Source: UBA2705 sp963977125
GTDB lineage: Bacteria > Pseudomonadota > Alphaproteobacteria > Micavibrionales > Micavibrionaceae
Direction of reading: 5' to 3'
Assembly: GCA_963977125.1 (NCBI GenBank)
Contig: CAXBNJ010000003.1
Location: forward strand, 358,378 to 422,377
DNA: 64,000 nt
In this document: positions 17,272-26,200 of the stretch, piece after piece
Numbering within the stretch: the first letter of the stretch is position 1
Layout: each line of letters starts with the position of its first letter
Translations under genes and position numbers: made by a program
Notes under the pieces: model-generated
Database searches by the model: none
Told to the model about the DNA's origin: nothing
What the model saw: only the letters and a program-made list of their open reading frames with translations

Positions 17272-18324
17272 ATGACGAAGAATCAAAAGAAAAATACGCA
17301 GAAAAAAGTCCTAGATTATGTGCCTGTCTTTGATATGGCTGTATTATTTGATACGGATCAGGCTGCGTTTGAGAAATTTGCAAAAAATCAATTTGGTCCA
17401 GCCACCAGCGCGGACGGTTTTTGCCGTTGGGCGCTTACCCCTGAAATAAAAGATTTAGAAGATGCGCATTTTGACAAAGCGCTGTTATTCCATGCTTTGC
17501 CTGAAAAGATAAAGCAAGGCTTCCGCTCTGATGTTGAGCAAATGGGCTATAAGGGGTTGAATACAGCCGCTAAGCGCCGTAAAGCGGGCGCTGTCCCTGA
17601 TGAAAAAACTTATTTCATGCTCGAGCAAGGCATAGGCCGTACCTTTAATGCGGTGTCAGAAAACGTGTTGATTAATAAGGTGACGGGTCAGCATATTAAT
17701 GACTATGTGCCCGGTTATATTGATTCAGTCTTGGATTTGATGGTCGCGCGCCAAGCGATTGCTAAGCGCGTTGTCGAGGCTGTCGAAATTTATTTAGATG
17801 TGCCTGCACAGAGCATTGCTCAATATATTGATAATGGCCACCATGCACAGCGCGACTTATATTACCCGCCTTGTGCCAATCCGCGCCAAGGTGCAATGCG
17901 TATTGATACGCACCAAGATCGTGGTTTGTTAACCTTACTGCGCGCAGAGCAAGGCATTGAAGTGCAAGACCAGCAAGGCGCATGGCATAAGCTTGAAACC
18001 CAACAGGGCGAATGGATTAGCAATGGCGGCTTACAGCTTGAAATTTTCTCAAATGGTTTATACCAAGCAGCGCCACATCGCGTGGCTATGCCGGATGATT
18101 TAGCGGATCGCCAAAAGCCGCGCTATGCGAATCCGTGGTTCGGTGGCTCGCGCCTTGATACACTTATTCAGCCGCTTGCAGAATTAGTGGCTAAAACCGG
18201 TCAAAATAATTTCCCTTATGCTTTAACAGCGAAAGCACTGCAGGGCGTAGGTACGCGTCAATATGCTGAGGAAAATGAGAAGCTGAAAAAGAATAAGCCA
18301 AATGACCCAGCCCCAAAGCCTTAA
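17272..18324 (+). CDS. 2-oxoglutarate/Fe(II)-dependent oxygenase, isopenicillin-N-synthase-like
   Basis: Non-haem iron oxygenase of the IPNS/2OG family. The facial triad is H214 and D216 in DTHQDRG and H269 in QAAPHRVAMP. A 2-oxoglutarate-contacting arginine is probably R284 in QKPRYA. The N-terminal part matches the DIOX_N type only loosely. I place the start at ATG 17272, which has TAGGGA seven bases upstream, giving 350 residues, rather than the ATG at 17254. The substrate cannot be inferred. The 3' end carries a short direct repeat (CCCCAAAGCCTTAA twice) that runs into the gap before the convergent gene. It stands alone, with no pathway partners nearby. Confidence 0.8.
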   Translation: MTKNQKKNTQKKVLDYVPVFDMAVLFDTDQAAFEKFAKNQFGPATSADGFCRWALTPEIKDLEDAHFDKALLFHALPEKIKQGFRSDVEQMGYKGLNTAAKRRKAGAVPDEKTYFMLEQGIGRTFNAVSENVLINKVTGQHINDYVPGYIDSVLDLMVARQAIAKRVVEAVEIYLDVPAQSIAQYIDNGHHAQRDLYYPPCANPRQGAMRIDTHQDRGLLTLLRAEQGIEVQDQQGAWHKLETQQGEWISNGGLQLEIFSNGLYQAAPHRVAMPDDLADRQKPRYANPWFGGSRLDTLIQPLAELVAKTGQNNFPYALTAKALQGVGTRQYAEENEKLKKNKPNDPAPKP

Positions 18325-18334
18325 CCCCAAAGCC

Positions 18335-19213
18335 TTAATCATCTAGGCTAGCGGTAAACAAACCGCCTGTATGTAGCGCAATGATTTTTCCTTGCTGTGG
18401 TTGTGTGGATTGCTCTTTGATCCATGCTTCTAACCCGAACATCATCTTGCCTGTGTAAACATAGTCGAGCGCAATGTTATGGGTCTGTTTGAAGTTATGC
18501 ATATAAGTCTTTAGCGCTTCAGGGGCTTTGGCGTAGCCCCCGAAATGATGACCACTTATAACCGCCCATTGGCAGCGGGGCTGTATATTGGCTTCTTGCA
18601 ATAGCGCTTTTATCGTGGGCGTTAGCTCGTCTTTGCCTTTAAGGACAGAAAAACCAAGCAAGCATATGTCGGGGCGATCTGCATAAGCGGCGATCAATCC
18701 GGCCAGTGTCCCGCCAGAGCCACAAGCCACAGCAATAGTCTGTGTCTCTTGGGGTAATTCTTCTTTAATTTCACCAATGCCTTTAAGGGCATATTTATTT
18801 GTGCCGCCTTCTGGAATAATATAGGCGCTGGGGTATTTGGTTTGCAGGGCCTCTATATAATCAGGTTCATGGCGCATTTTGTAATCTTCTCGTGATACAA
18901 ATATAAGCTGCATGCCCATATCCTGCGCTTTGCACAAAACGGGGCTGAGGCCTTTTTCCGCGTGCCCACGTATAATGCCTATGGTTTGGAGCTGGGCAAT
19001 TTCTCCTGCGCGAGCGGTCGCTAATATGTGGTTGGAATAAGCGCCGCCAAAAGTAAGCAGCTGAGTTTTATTCAGCTCAATGGCGCGCTTCATATTATAT
19101 TTAAGCTTGCGAAACTTATTGCCCCCGATTATAGGATCAATCAAATCGTCCCGCTTTATCCAAAGCGAGTCATAGAGCGGCTGTAAGGTTGATTTTGTGA
19201 TATCTATATACAT
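18335..19213 (-). CDS. ACC deaminase / D-cysteine desulfhydrase family PLP enzyme
   Basis: Fold-type II PLP enzyme. The PLP lysine sits in GGNKFRKLKYN near residues 29-39, the substrate-binding segment is TFGGAYSNH, and the phosphate-binding loop is AVACGSGGTLAGLIAA. The family includes 1-aminocyclopropane-1-carboxylate deaminase and D-cysteine desulfhydrase. At 292 residues it is somewhat shorter than either (about 330). Substrate specificity cannot be decided by eye. It converges on the oxygenase with a 10-base gap and is divergent from rplJ. Confidence 0.82.
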   Translation of the reverse strand: MYIDITKSTLQPLYDSLWIKRDDLIDPIIGGNKFRKLKYNMKRAIELNKTQLLTFGGAYSNHILATARAGEIAQLQTIGIIRGHAEKGLSPVLCKAQDMGMQLIFVSREDYKMRHEPDYIEALQTKYPSAYIIPEGGTNKYALKGIGEIKEELPQETQTIAVACGSGGTLAGLIAAYADRPDICLLGFSVLKGKDELTPTIKALLQEANIQPRCQWAVISGHHFGGYAKAPEALKTYMHNFKQTHNIALDYVYTGKMMFGLEAWIKEQSTQPQQGKIIALHTGGLFTASLDD

Positions 19214-19327
19214 AGACTATAGCCATACTATGGCGCGGGTAAAAAGCAAAGCCTAAATAAAGCGGCATTATTATCTGGGGGCGGGGCGCATATTCCTGCG
19301 TAGGTTAAAAATAATTTTATAAAACGC

Positions 19328-19356
19328 TTGACGAGTACGCGCTTATCGCATATTAA
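19328..19356 (+). promoter_or_regulatory. rplJL promoter
   Basis: TTGACG at 19328-19333 and TATTAA at 19351-19356 with an ideal 17-base spacer. It lies just upstream of the L10 leader stem-loop, with a predicted start near 19363 and an untranslated leader of about 190 bases. Confidence 0.75.
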
Positions 19357-19377
19357 TACGCCGTCCTGTCCAAGACC

Positions 19378-19415
19378 GCAGGTGAATGTCACTGATGAAC
19401 ATTCATAACTCCTGC
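19378..19415 (+). ncRNA. L10-leader-like stem-loop upstream of rplJ
   Basis: GCAGG (19378-19382) pairs with CCTGC (19411-19415), and TGAATGT (19383-19389) pairs with ACATTCA (19399-19405), leaving a five-base bulge TAACT on the 3' side and a nine-base loop. The rplJ leader of many bacteria binds the L10-L12 complex through a bulged stem of this kind, so the element probably mediates autogenous control. The assignment to the L10-leader family rests on position and shape only. Confidence 0.6.
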
Positions 19416-19495
19416 ATAGATAGGTAAATCGAGATTTGTTTTTGGGTTTACCAAAATTAGAGTGTTTAAGCGCTCAATAACGGGAATATTTGGAT

Positions 19496-19525
19496 GGGTA
19501 TTGGTTTTAACCGATACCCTTTTTT
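19496..19525 (+). terminator. terminator/attenuator hairpin in the rplJ leader
   Basis: GGGTATTGGTT (19496-19506) pairs with AACCGATACCC (19509-19519) and six Ts follow at once. It sits only 26 bases before the rplJ start codon, downstream of the promoter. No plus-strand gene precedes it, so it should act as an attenuator inside the leader and not as the end of another transcript. Confidence 0.7.
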
Positions 19526-19551
19526 AGTTTTATAACGCGGAGAATGATTAT

Positions 19552-20088
19552 ATGGATCGCGCACAAAAAGCTGTAGAGCTTGAACGTTTAAAAAATGTCT
19601 TTTCTGGCGAAGGCGCCGCAGAAGGCGAAGCAACAGAAGGTGTTATGCTTGCGCATTACGCTGGTTTAACTGTTGAGCAGATGACCACATTACGTCGTAG
19701 TGGTCGTGCTGCAGGTGTTACTATTAAAGTAACAAAGAATTCACTTGCGAAACGCGCTGTTGTCGGTTCGCAATTTGAAGCTATCTCTGATTTGTTCTCT
19801 GGCCCAACATGCATGGCGTATTCTAACGACCCTGTAGCTGCGGCTAAAGTTCTTCAGAGTTTTGCTAAGGACAACGAAAAGATGGTTGTTCTTGGTGGCG
19901 CGCTTGGCGCAGTTGTTCTGGATGCAGCGGGCGTTGTTGCGCTCTCTAAAATGCCATCTCTGGACGAATTGCGTGGCAAACTTATTGGTATTCTACAAGC
20001 ACCAGCCCAAAATGTGGTTGGCGTATTGCAGGCACCAGCAGGTCAGCTCGCACGTGTCGTTGGTGCAAAAGCTGCCAAAGGCGAATAA
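19552..20088 (+). CDS. rplJ: 50S ribosomal protein L10
   Basis: Base of the ribosomal stalk; binds 23S rRNA and L7/L12 dimers and, in complex with them, usually represses its own mRNA. MDRAQK, AHYAGLTVEQMTTLR and VTKNSLAKRA are diagnostic. The C-terminal helix (LIGILQAPAQNVVGVLQAP, then QLARVVGAKA) binds L7/L12. At 178 residues it is a little long because of a Gly/Ala/Glu insert at about residues 19-30 (EGAAEGEATEG), where relatives have only a short turn. The ATG has CGGAGA as ribosome-binding site. L11 and L1 genes, normally upstream, are missing. Confidence 0.96.
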   Translation: MDRAQKAVELERLKNVFSGEGAAEGEATEGVMLAHYAGLTVEQMTTLRRSGRAAGVTIKVTKNSLAKRAVVGSQFEAISDLFSGPTCMAYSNDPVAAAKVLQSFAKDNEKMVVLGGALGAVVLDAAGVVALSKMPSLDELRGKLIGILQAPAQNVVGVLQAPAGQLARVVGAKAAKGE

Positions 20089-20187
20089 CGGAATATGTTT
20101 TTTCCGTGCTCCCTGTTATGGGGTGGGACGGGAAGAGCTTGAATTACTCTACTTAAGTATTTAAATAGTCAAATTAGGAGAAATATT

Positions 20188-20556
20188 ATGGCTGCAGATC
20201 TAAATAAAATCGTTGATACACTTTCTGAACTATCAGTAATGGAAGCGGCTGAACTTGCTACGCTTCTTGAAGACAAATGGGGCGTTAGCGCTGCTGCTCC
20301 TGTTGCTGCTGCTGCTGCTGCACCTGCTGCTGCTGCTGAAGAGCAAACAGAATTTAACGTTATTCTTGTTGCTGCTGGCGACAAGAAAATTAACGTGATT
20401 AAAGAAGTTCGCGCAATCACTGGTCTTGGCTTGAAAGAAGCTAAAGATCTTGTTGAAGCTGGCGGCGCTGCTGTTAAAGAAGGCGCATCTAAAGCTGATG
20501 CTGAAGAAATCAAGAAAAAACTTGAAGATGCTGGCGCTACAGTTGAACTTAAGTAA
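20188..20556 (+). CDS. rplL: 50S ribosomal protein L7/L12
   Basis: Stalk protein that recruits translation GTPases. The N-terminal dimerisation domain (LNKIVDTLSELSVMEAAELA) is followed by an Ala-rich hinge encoded by GCT repeats and the C-terminal domain with KINVIKEVRAITGLGLKEAKDLVE. The length of 122 residues is normal. It has a strong AGGAG site. It is cotranscribed with rplJ across 99 bases, and a strong terminator follows, separating it from rpoB. Confidence 0.97.
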   Translation: MAADLNKIVDTLSELSVMEAAELATLLEDKWGVSAAAPVAAAAAAPAAAAEEQTEFNVILVAAGDKKINVIKEVRAITGLGLKEAKDLVEAGGAAVKEGASKADAEEIKKKLEDAGATVELK

Positions 20557-20600
20557 GCTGCTTACTTTAAGTTTTAGCTGATTGCTAAAAATACAGAAAA

Positions 20601-20628
20601 GCCTCGCATATTTGCGGGGCTTTTTTTT
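20601..20628 (+). terminator. intrinsic terminator after rplL
   Basis: GCCTCGCA (20601-20608) pairs with TGCGGGGC (20613-20620) around a TATT loop, followed by eight Ts. It ends the rplJL transcript, so rpoBC needs its own promoter. Confidence 0.9.
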
Positions 20629-20749
20629 GCCGTTTTTATTGAGCCTATAAAGCCGTTCTGTGTGTTTATATTACGTATTGACATAAAATAGTAATTATGT
20701 AATAGTTTTTTCATCTTTTGGGAAATATAAGCAATGTTGGGGCGTGGAT

Positions 20750-22900
20750 ATGCGTAAAGCAACTTCAGGGAAAAAAGGCCAGTTCAAATCATCAGCGCTC
20801 AAGCTTGTCTTTGCGGTTGCGGCCGCTGCGTCATTTGGTGTTGTTCAGGATGTGCTCACGGATTATTACGAACAGCAAGATCGTTTGCTTCATAGCTATA
20901 CTGAATCTTATATAGATGCGGTTAATGCGAAAGACTCTATTGCCTCGCAGTCTCTTCTTATTGATTTTAAGTATAAGGGGCTCTCAGAAGATCAAATACA
21001 ATTAATCAAAAATACAGCGCTTTTGGACGTTGCCGAAAAAGGGAAATTTGGTGCCGTTGATATCGCGCTTGAAAATGGCGCCAGTATTGATTCTCAAAAT
21101 ATATATTCTGAAGATTTCTCAACCCTGCTTTTTGCCTCTAAGGATTGGGCGGCTTATCGTTATTTGAAAGATCTAGAAGATGAACGTGATGATTTTGACC
21201 TGAAGTTTTTGACTAATGACGATTATCTGCAATGGAGTTTGCTTAGTAAGGCGGCGCGTTTGGGTGATGACGATGTGACGCTAGAGGCGTTTTTGTATGA
21301 TCTGAAGTTTGGTGGTGTCGATTTAACGCGTATAGGCCAGACCCTTGAGGGGGGAAATGAGATATCCCTTGTTGATATCGCTCGAGATAGAGAGTCCTCA
21401 GCGCTTATGATGTTTCTCGAGCGTGAGGGCGTCTATGCGGATAATCCAGAGGCGCTGCGCTGGAATTATGATCTATATGCTGATTATTTGCACGATGCTA
21501 GCGCGCCGGTTGTTGATGTGTCTTCCGCGCCTTATGACCGCACGAGCTTTAAGGGGTATGGCAGTATTTCTTATGGCGGTGAATATATTGCTGATAATGA
21601 TCTGGACCCGACTTTATTTGTTGTTGAAAAGCTTGTGGCTGAAAAAGAAGGTGATGCGGATAATTATAGGCGTCATATTGATAATACGGGTTATGTGGCT
21701 TATGGCGTCTCAAAAACGTTAAACTCGTATTTTTCGTGGGATGAAGTGAGTGTAATAGCGGCGCAGATGAATCTTAACGCAGGCTATGGCGGTCTGGGAC
21801 GCCTGCTTGAGTATGCCGCTCATGATTATGTGATTGTTTCGCAGAGTACAAGAATGGTGCCAAAAAGTGGCGCGGCGCCGAGCGCGGCCTTCTATCAGGC
21901 TGTCGACAATGAGCCGACGATAGATTTCACCAGCTTGGATAAGGATTATAGCTATGCTTATTATCTGGCTGCGGGGAATGACCGTGCGGAAAGTTGTATT
22001 GATGTGGATGCCCGATCTTTTTGCATGCAAGATACGCGCTATACGAGTCATAACAAAAATATAGTTAGGGTTGGCGCTGTAACACAGGAGGAGGGGCTGC
22101 TTTCTGCCCCTGTCTATACCGTTGCTAAATATAGTGAGCTACGCCCGACCTTTTGTGCTGTGTTGACGGAGCGCGATGATGTTGAGTTGCGGGGGACATC
22201 CTTTGCTGCGCCTGCGGCGGCGGCCGTGGAACGGAAATTAGCAGATATTTTTGCGCGAAGCGCTGCCTTCCCAATGGGGGTCACTCATGATGATATTGTT
22301 ATGGCGTTAATGCTTACGTCGCAAACGGAAGGTCTGATTGATGAGGTAACGGGCAAGCTTGCCCCTGTGTACAGGAATAATGCCAATATAAAAATGACGG
22401 ATTTATGCGGCACGGGGGTTATTCGGCCCCAAAAGGCTGCAGATCTGCTAGAAGAAATGGTCGGCTGGTCAATTGAGGGGCGTGAAGTGACGCAAACGCA
22501 GGCTCGTCTTGTTAAGGCACCAGTCTTGCGCTCATCACAAAGGGGGGCGGATGGTGCGTATAGTTATTCAGTGCGGGTAAATGAATCTGGGCTTTTAACG
22601 AGTTTGCGTGCTGGTATGTTTTTTGATCTAAAGAATAAGGGGGCGGCAGATGTACAAATTGGTGATTTGGCGCCTGTAACGCTTGATCTTTCGGCTTCGG
22701 GCTTAACTACGGATTTCCGTTTTGCTGGATATGAGTTCTCTAAAGGCGATGTTATAAAGATAACAACAACCAAGCCTTTGCTGTTTCCTGCCTCGAATAG
22801 CGGCAGCTCAGCGCGGCCATTTGTGGATTTGAAATTGGTGCAAACGACGAGTCAATTGGCTGAAGCCATTAAGCGCTTGTCGCAAGTTCCGGCTGTATAA
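20750..22900 (+). CDS. large exported protein with a degenerate subtilisin-like (S8) domain
   Basis: A 716-residue protein that I recognise only in part. The N-terminus has a basic start and a hydrophobic segment (about 17-37), likely a signal anchor. Residues 50-240 contain helical units reminiscent of ankyrin repeats (VDIALENGASIDSQN; SLLSKAARLGDDDVTLEAFLY). The middle carries subtilase hallmarks: YLAAGND (N410, the oxyanion asparagine position) and GTSFAAPAAAAVERKL (S484), spaced 74 residues apart as in S8 peptidases. The usual DTG and HGTHVAG motifs are not seen; H309 in RRHIDNTGYVAYG is the only His candidate and no Asp can be assigned. A beta-rich domain of about 150 residues ends the protein. 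The ATG at 20750 is preferred over GTG 20744. Its position between rplL and rpoB is unusual. Confidence 0.72.
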   Translation: MRKATSGKKGQFKSSALKLVFAVAAAASFGVVQDVLTDYYEQQDRLLHSYTESYIDAVNAKDSIASQSLLIDFKYKGLSEDQIQLIKNTALLDVAEKGKFGAVDIALENGASIDSQNIYSEDFSTLLFASKDWAAYRYLKDLEDERDDFDLKFLTNDDYLQWSLLSKAARLGDDDVTLEAFLYDLKFGGVDLTRIGQTLEGGNEISLVDIARDRESSALMMFLEREGVYADNPEALRWNYDLYADYLHDASAPVVDVSSAPYDRTSFKGYGSISYGGEYIADNDLDPTLFVVEKLVAEKEGDADNYRRHIDNTGYVAYGVSKTLNSYFSWDEVSVIAAQMNLNAGYGGLGRLLEYAAHDYVIVSQSTRMVPKSGAAPSAAFYQAVDNEPTIDFTSLDKDYSYAYYLAAGNDRAESCIDVDARSFCMQDTRYTSHNKNIVRVGAVTQEEGLLSAPVYTVAKYSELRPTFCAVLTERDDVELRGTSFAAPAAAAVERKLADIFARSAAFPMGVTHDDIVMALMLTSQTEGLIDEVTGKLAPVYRNNANIKMTDLCGTGVIRPQKAADLLEEMVGWSIEGREVTQTQARLVKAPVLRSSQRGADGAYSYSVRVNESGLLTSLRAGMFFDLKNKGAADVQIGDLAPVTLDLSASGLTTDFRFAGYEFSKGDVIKITTTKPLLFPASNSGSSARPFVDLKLVQTTSQLAEAIKRLSQVPAV

Positions 22901-22953
22901 AACGAGTTACACACAGAAAATCACGTGATAATTTAGTCCGCCTGTCGGTATTC

Positions 22954-22962
22954 TGTGGATAA
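22954..22962 (-). promoter_or_regulatory. consensus DnaA box upstream of rpoB
   Basis: TGTGGATAA on the plus strand is a perfect TTATCCACA box on the minus strand. It is single, apart from a poorer TTACACACA at 22907-22915. It lies about 45 bases upstream of the rpoB -35 element. Confidence 0.4.
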
Positions 22963-23005
22963 GTTTCGAGTCGTTATAAAAATCAATCATTTTCACGAAT
23001 CTTGC

Positions 23006-23035
23006 TTGACAATCTGGCATGCATGTTGCATACAT
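23006..23035 (+). promoter_or_regulatory. rpoBC promoter candidate
   Basis: TTGACA at 23006-23011 is a perfect -35. CATACA (17-base spacer) or ATACAT (18-base spacer) is the -10. It would give a leader of about 190 bases before rpoB, consistent with the terminator after rplL and the intervening gene. Confidence 0.6.
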
Positions 23036-23113
23036 GGCGCACATTTATTGATCCGACATGAAGGTATCATATGTTGAAACGCCCTGTAACTGGGAAATAA
23101 AAGAAGTTTAGAT

Positions 23114-23159
23114 CATGCATTAACCGACCTCAGATTAAGGGGAAAGGGGTTGATGCATG
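23114..23159 (+). promoter_or_regulatory. 12-bp stem-loop in the rpoB leader
   Basis: CATGCATTAACC (23114-23125) pairs with GGTTGATGCATG (23148-23159), with a single T-G wobble and a 22-base loop containing a GGGGAAAGG purine run. It lies 68 bases before the rpoB start. There is no T-run, so RNA processing or leader control is more likely than termination. Confidence 0.5.
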
Positions 23160-23227
23160 TTTTTGTGTTGTCGTGATTATTGGAGACAATGGTCGTAACA
23201 AAATCGAAAATTAAGGTGAAAAATATT

Positions 23228-26200
23228 ATGGCGAAAACAATCAAACAATCCAACGTCGCGAATAGCGTGAGCTTTGCAGAGAAAAAACGCGTACGTCGCT
23301 TTTTCGGCAATATCGAAGAAGTCGTGGAAATGCCAAACTTGATCGATGTTCAGCGTGATTCATACGAGCTGTTTTTACAGAGCGATATTCATTCTGATGA
23401 CCGTAGCATGCAAGGCCTTCAAGAAGTGCTTTCAAGCGTTTTCCCGATTAAGGATTTCTCTAACCGCGCAGAAATTGATTTTGTGAAATATGAGTTGGAA
23501 GCGCCTAAATATGACACTGAAGAATGTAACCAACGTGACATGACGTATTCTGCGCCTTTGCGCGTTACATTGCGTTTGTCTGTATTTGATGTTGACGAAG
23601 AAACGGGCTTACGCTCAATTCGCGATATTAAAGAACAAGACGTCTATATGGTTGATATGCCATTAATGACTGGCAATGGTACGTTTATCGTTAACGGCAC
23701 GCACCGTGTTATCGTATCTCAAATGCACCGTTCACCGGGTGTGTTCTTTGACCATGATGGCGGTAAAACACACGCTTCTGGTAAATTCCTCTTCTCAGCG
23801 CGCGTTATCCCATATCGCGGCTCTTGGTTAGATTTTGAATTTGATGCGAAAGACATCGTCAATGTTCGTATTGACCGTCGTCGTAAATTGCCTGTAACAA
23901 CTTTCTTGCGCGCTTTAGACAGCAAAAAAACACAAGCATATCGCGCTGAGTGCCTTGCTAATGACGAGCCTGTTGATCCATTAATGGTTCAAGGCATGAG
24001 CAACGAAGAAATACTTGATACATTCTACGAGCATAATGTTTATAAATCAGTCAAAGGCGGCTGGTCTATTCCGTTTGATGCTGAACGTATGCGCGGCGCT
24101 AAATTGCCGTTTGATTTGATTGACGCGAAAACAGGTGACGTACTTGTTGAAGCCAATACAAAAATCACGCCACGTAAAGCGAAGAAACTCGTTGAAGAAG
24201 GCTTGAAAGATTATCTTGTTGAAGATGTCGCGCTTATTTCAACATATTTGGCTAAAGATATTATTGATAGCGACACGGGCGCTGTTGTTTTTGAAGCTGG
24301 CCATGAGCTAACTGAAGACGACATTGCACGTTTCCACGAAGAAAAAATGAAAGCATTGCCTATTCTATCTATTGATCACCTTAATGTTGGCGCATATATG
24401 CGTAATACATTAATGGCTGATAAATGTGATACACGTGAAGAAGCGCTTGTTGATATTTACCGCGTTATGCGCCCAGGTGAGCCGCCGACAGTTGAATCAG
24501 CTGAAGCCTTGTTAAACTCACTCTTCTTTGACCCAGAGCGTTATGACTTGTCTGCTGTTGGTCGTGTGAAAATGAACGCACGTCTTGATCTTGATGCAGA
24601 AGACGAATTCCGTATTCTTGAAAAAGCCGATATCCTTGCTATCGTTAAATACCTTGTTGGTCTAAAAGACGGCAAAGGCGAAGTGGATGATATTGATAAC
24701 CTTGGTAACCGTCGTGTTCGCTCTGTTGGCGAATTAATGGAAAACCAAATCCGCGTTGGTTTGCTTCGTATGGAGCGTGCAATTCGTGAGCGTATGTCAT
24801 CTGTTGAAATCGACACATACATGCCGCATGATTTGATTAACTCTAAACCAGTTCAAGCGGCTGTTCGTGAATTCTTTGGTTCATCACAGCTTTCACAGTT
24901 TATGGATCAGACGAACCCACTTTCTGAAATCACACATAAGCGTCGTCTTTCAGCGCTAGGCCCCGGCGGTCTAACACGTGAGCGTGCAGGTTTTGAAGTT
25001 CGTGATGTTCACCCAACGCATTACGGCCGTATTTGCCCGATTGAAACTCCAGAGGGTCCGAATATTGGTTTGATTAACTCGCTTGCGACTTTTGCGCGCG
25101 TTAACCAATATGGCTTTATTGAAAGCCCTTACCGCCGCGTTATAGACGGCAACGTCAGCGATGAAGTTGTTTACATGTCAGCGATGGAAGAAGCTAAATA
25201 CACAATCGCTCAAGCGAACTCTGATTTGGATGCTAAAGGCAGCTTCACAAACAAACTAGTTCAGTGTCGTGAAGCGGGTGATAACTTGATGTCACCACCT
25301 GAAAACATTCACTTTATGGATGTTTCTCCCAAACAGGTTATCTCCGTTGCGGCTTCACTTATTCCTTTCTTGGAAAATGATGATGCGAACCGTGCTTTGA
25401 TGGGCTCGAACATGATGCGTCAGGCTGTGCCATTGCTTAAAGTGGATGCACCTTTCGTTGGTACAGGTATGGAGCGTACTGTTGCGCGTGACTCTGGCGC
25501 GGCTATTGCTGCACGTCGTGCGGGCGAAGTAACCCAAGTCGATGGTAACCGTATTGTTGTTCGTGCGACTGAGCAGCTTCGTGCTGATGAACCTGTTGTT
25601 GATATCTATAAGTTGATGAAATTCCAGCGTTCAAACCAAAACACTTGTGTTAATCAACGTCCAATTGTTCGCGTTGGTGATAAAATTGCTGGCGGCGACA
25701 TTATTGCTGATGGCCCATCAACACAACTTGGTGAATTGGCGCTTGGCCGTAATATTATGGTCGCGTTCATGCCTTGGAATGGTTACAACTTCGAAGATTC
25801 GATCCTGATTTCAGAAAAAATCGTGCGTGATGATGTGTTTACATCAATCCACATTGAAGAATTTGAAGTTATGGCGCGTGATACGAAGCTTGGCCAAGAA
25901 GAAATTACACGTGATATTCCAAACGTTGGTGAAGAAGCCTTACGTCACTTGGATGAAGCGGGCATTGTTCACATCGGCGCTGAAGTCGCACCGGGTGACA
26001 TTCTTGTTGGTAAAGTAACGCCAAAAGGCGAGAGCCCTATGACGCCTGAAGAAAAACTTCTTCGTGCTATATTTGGTGAAAAAGCGGCGGATGTTAAAGA
26101 TTCATCCCTACGCCTCCCACCAGGTACAAATGGTACAATCGTTGAGGTTCGCGTATTTAACCGTCGCGGCGTTGATAAAGATGAGCGTGCGCTTTCAATT

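Noticed and set aside
18297..18334. Short direct repeat CCCCAAAGCCTTAA as an attachment site
   Set aside because: Only two copies in tandem at the end of a gene, with no integrase or tRNA nearby; simple local duplication is enough.
20285..20342. GCT trinucleotide repeat in rplL
   Set aside because: Encodes the normal Ala-rich hinge of L7/L12, not a mobile or phase-variable repeat.
23180..23227. 16-residue N-terminal extension of RpoB
   Set aside because: ATG 23228 has a better Shine-Dalgarno and gives the usual MAKT-type start.
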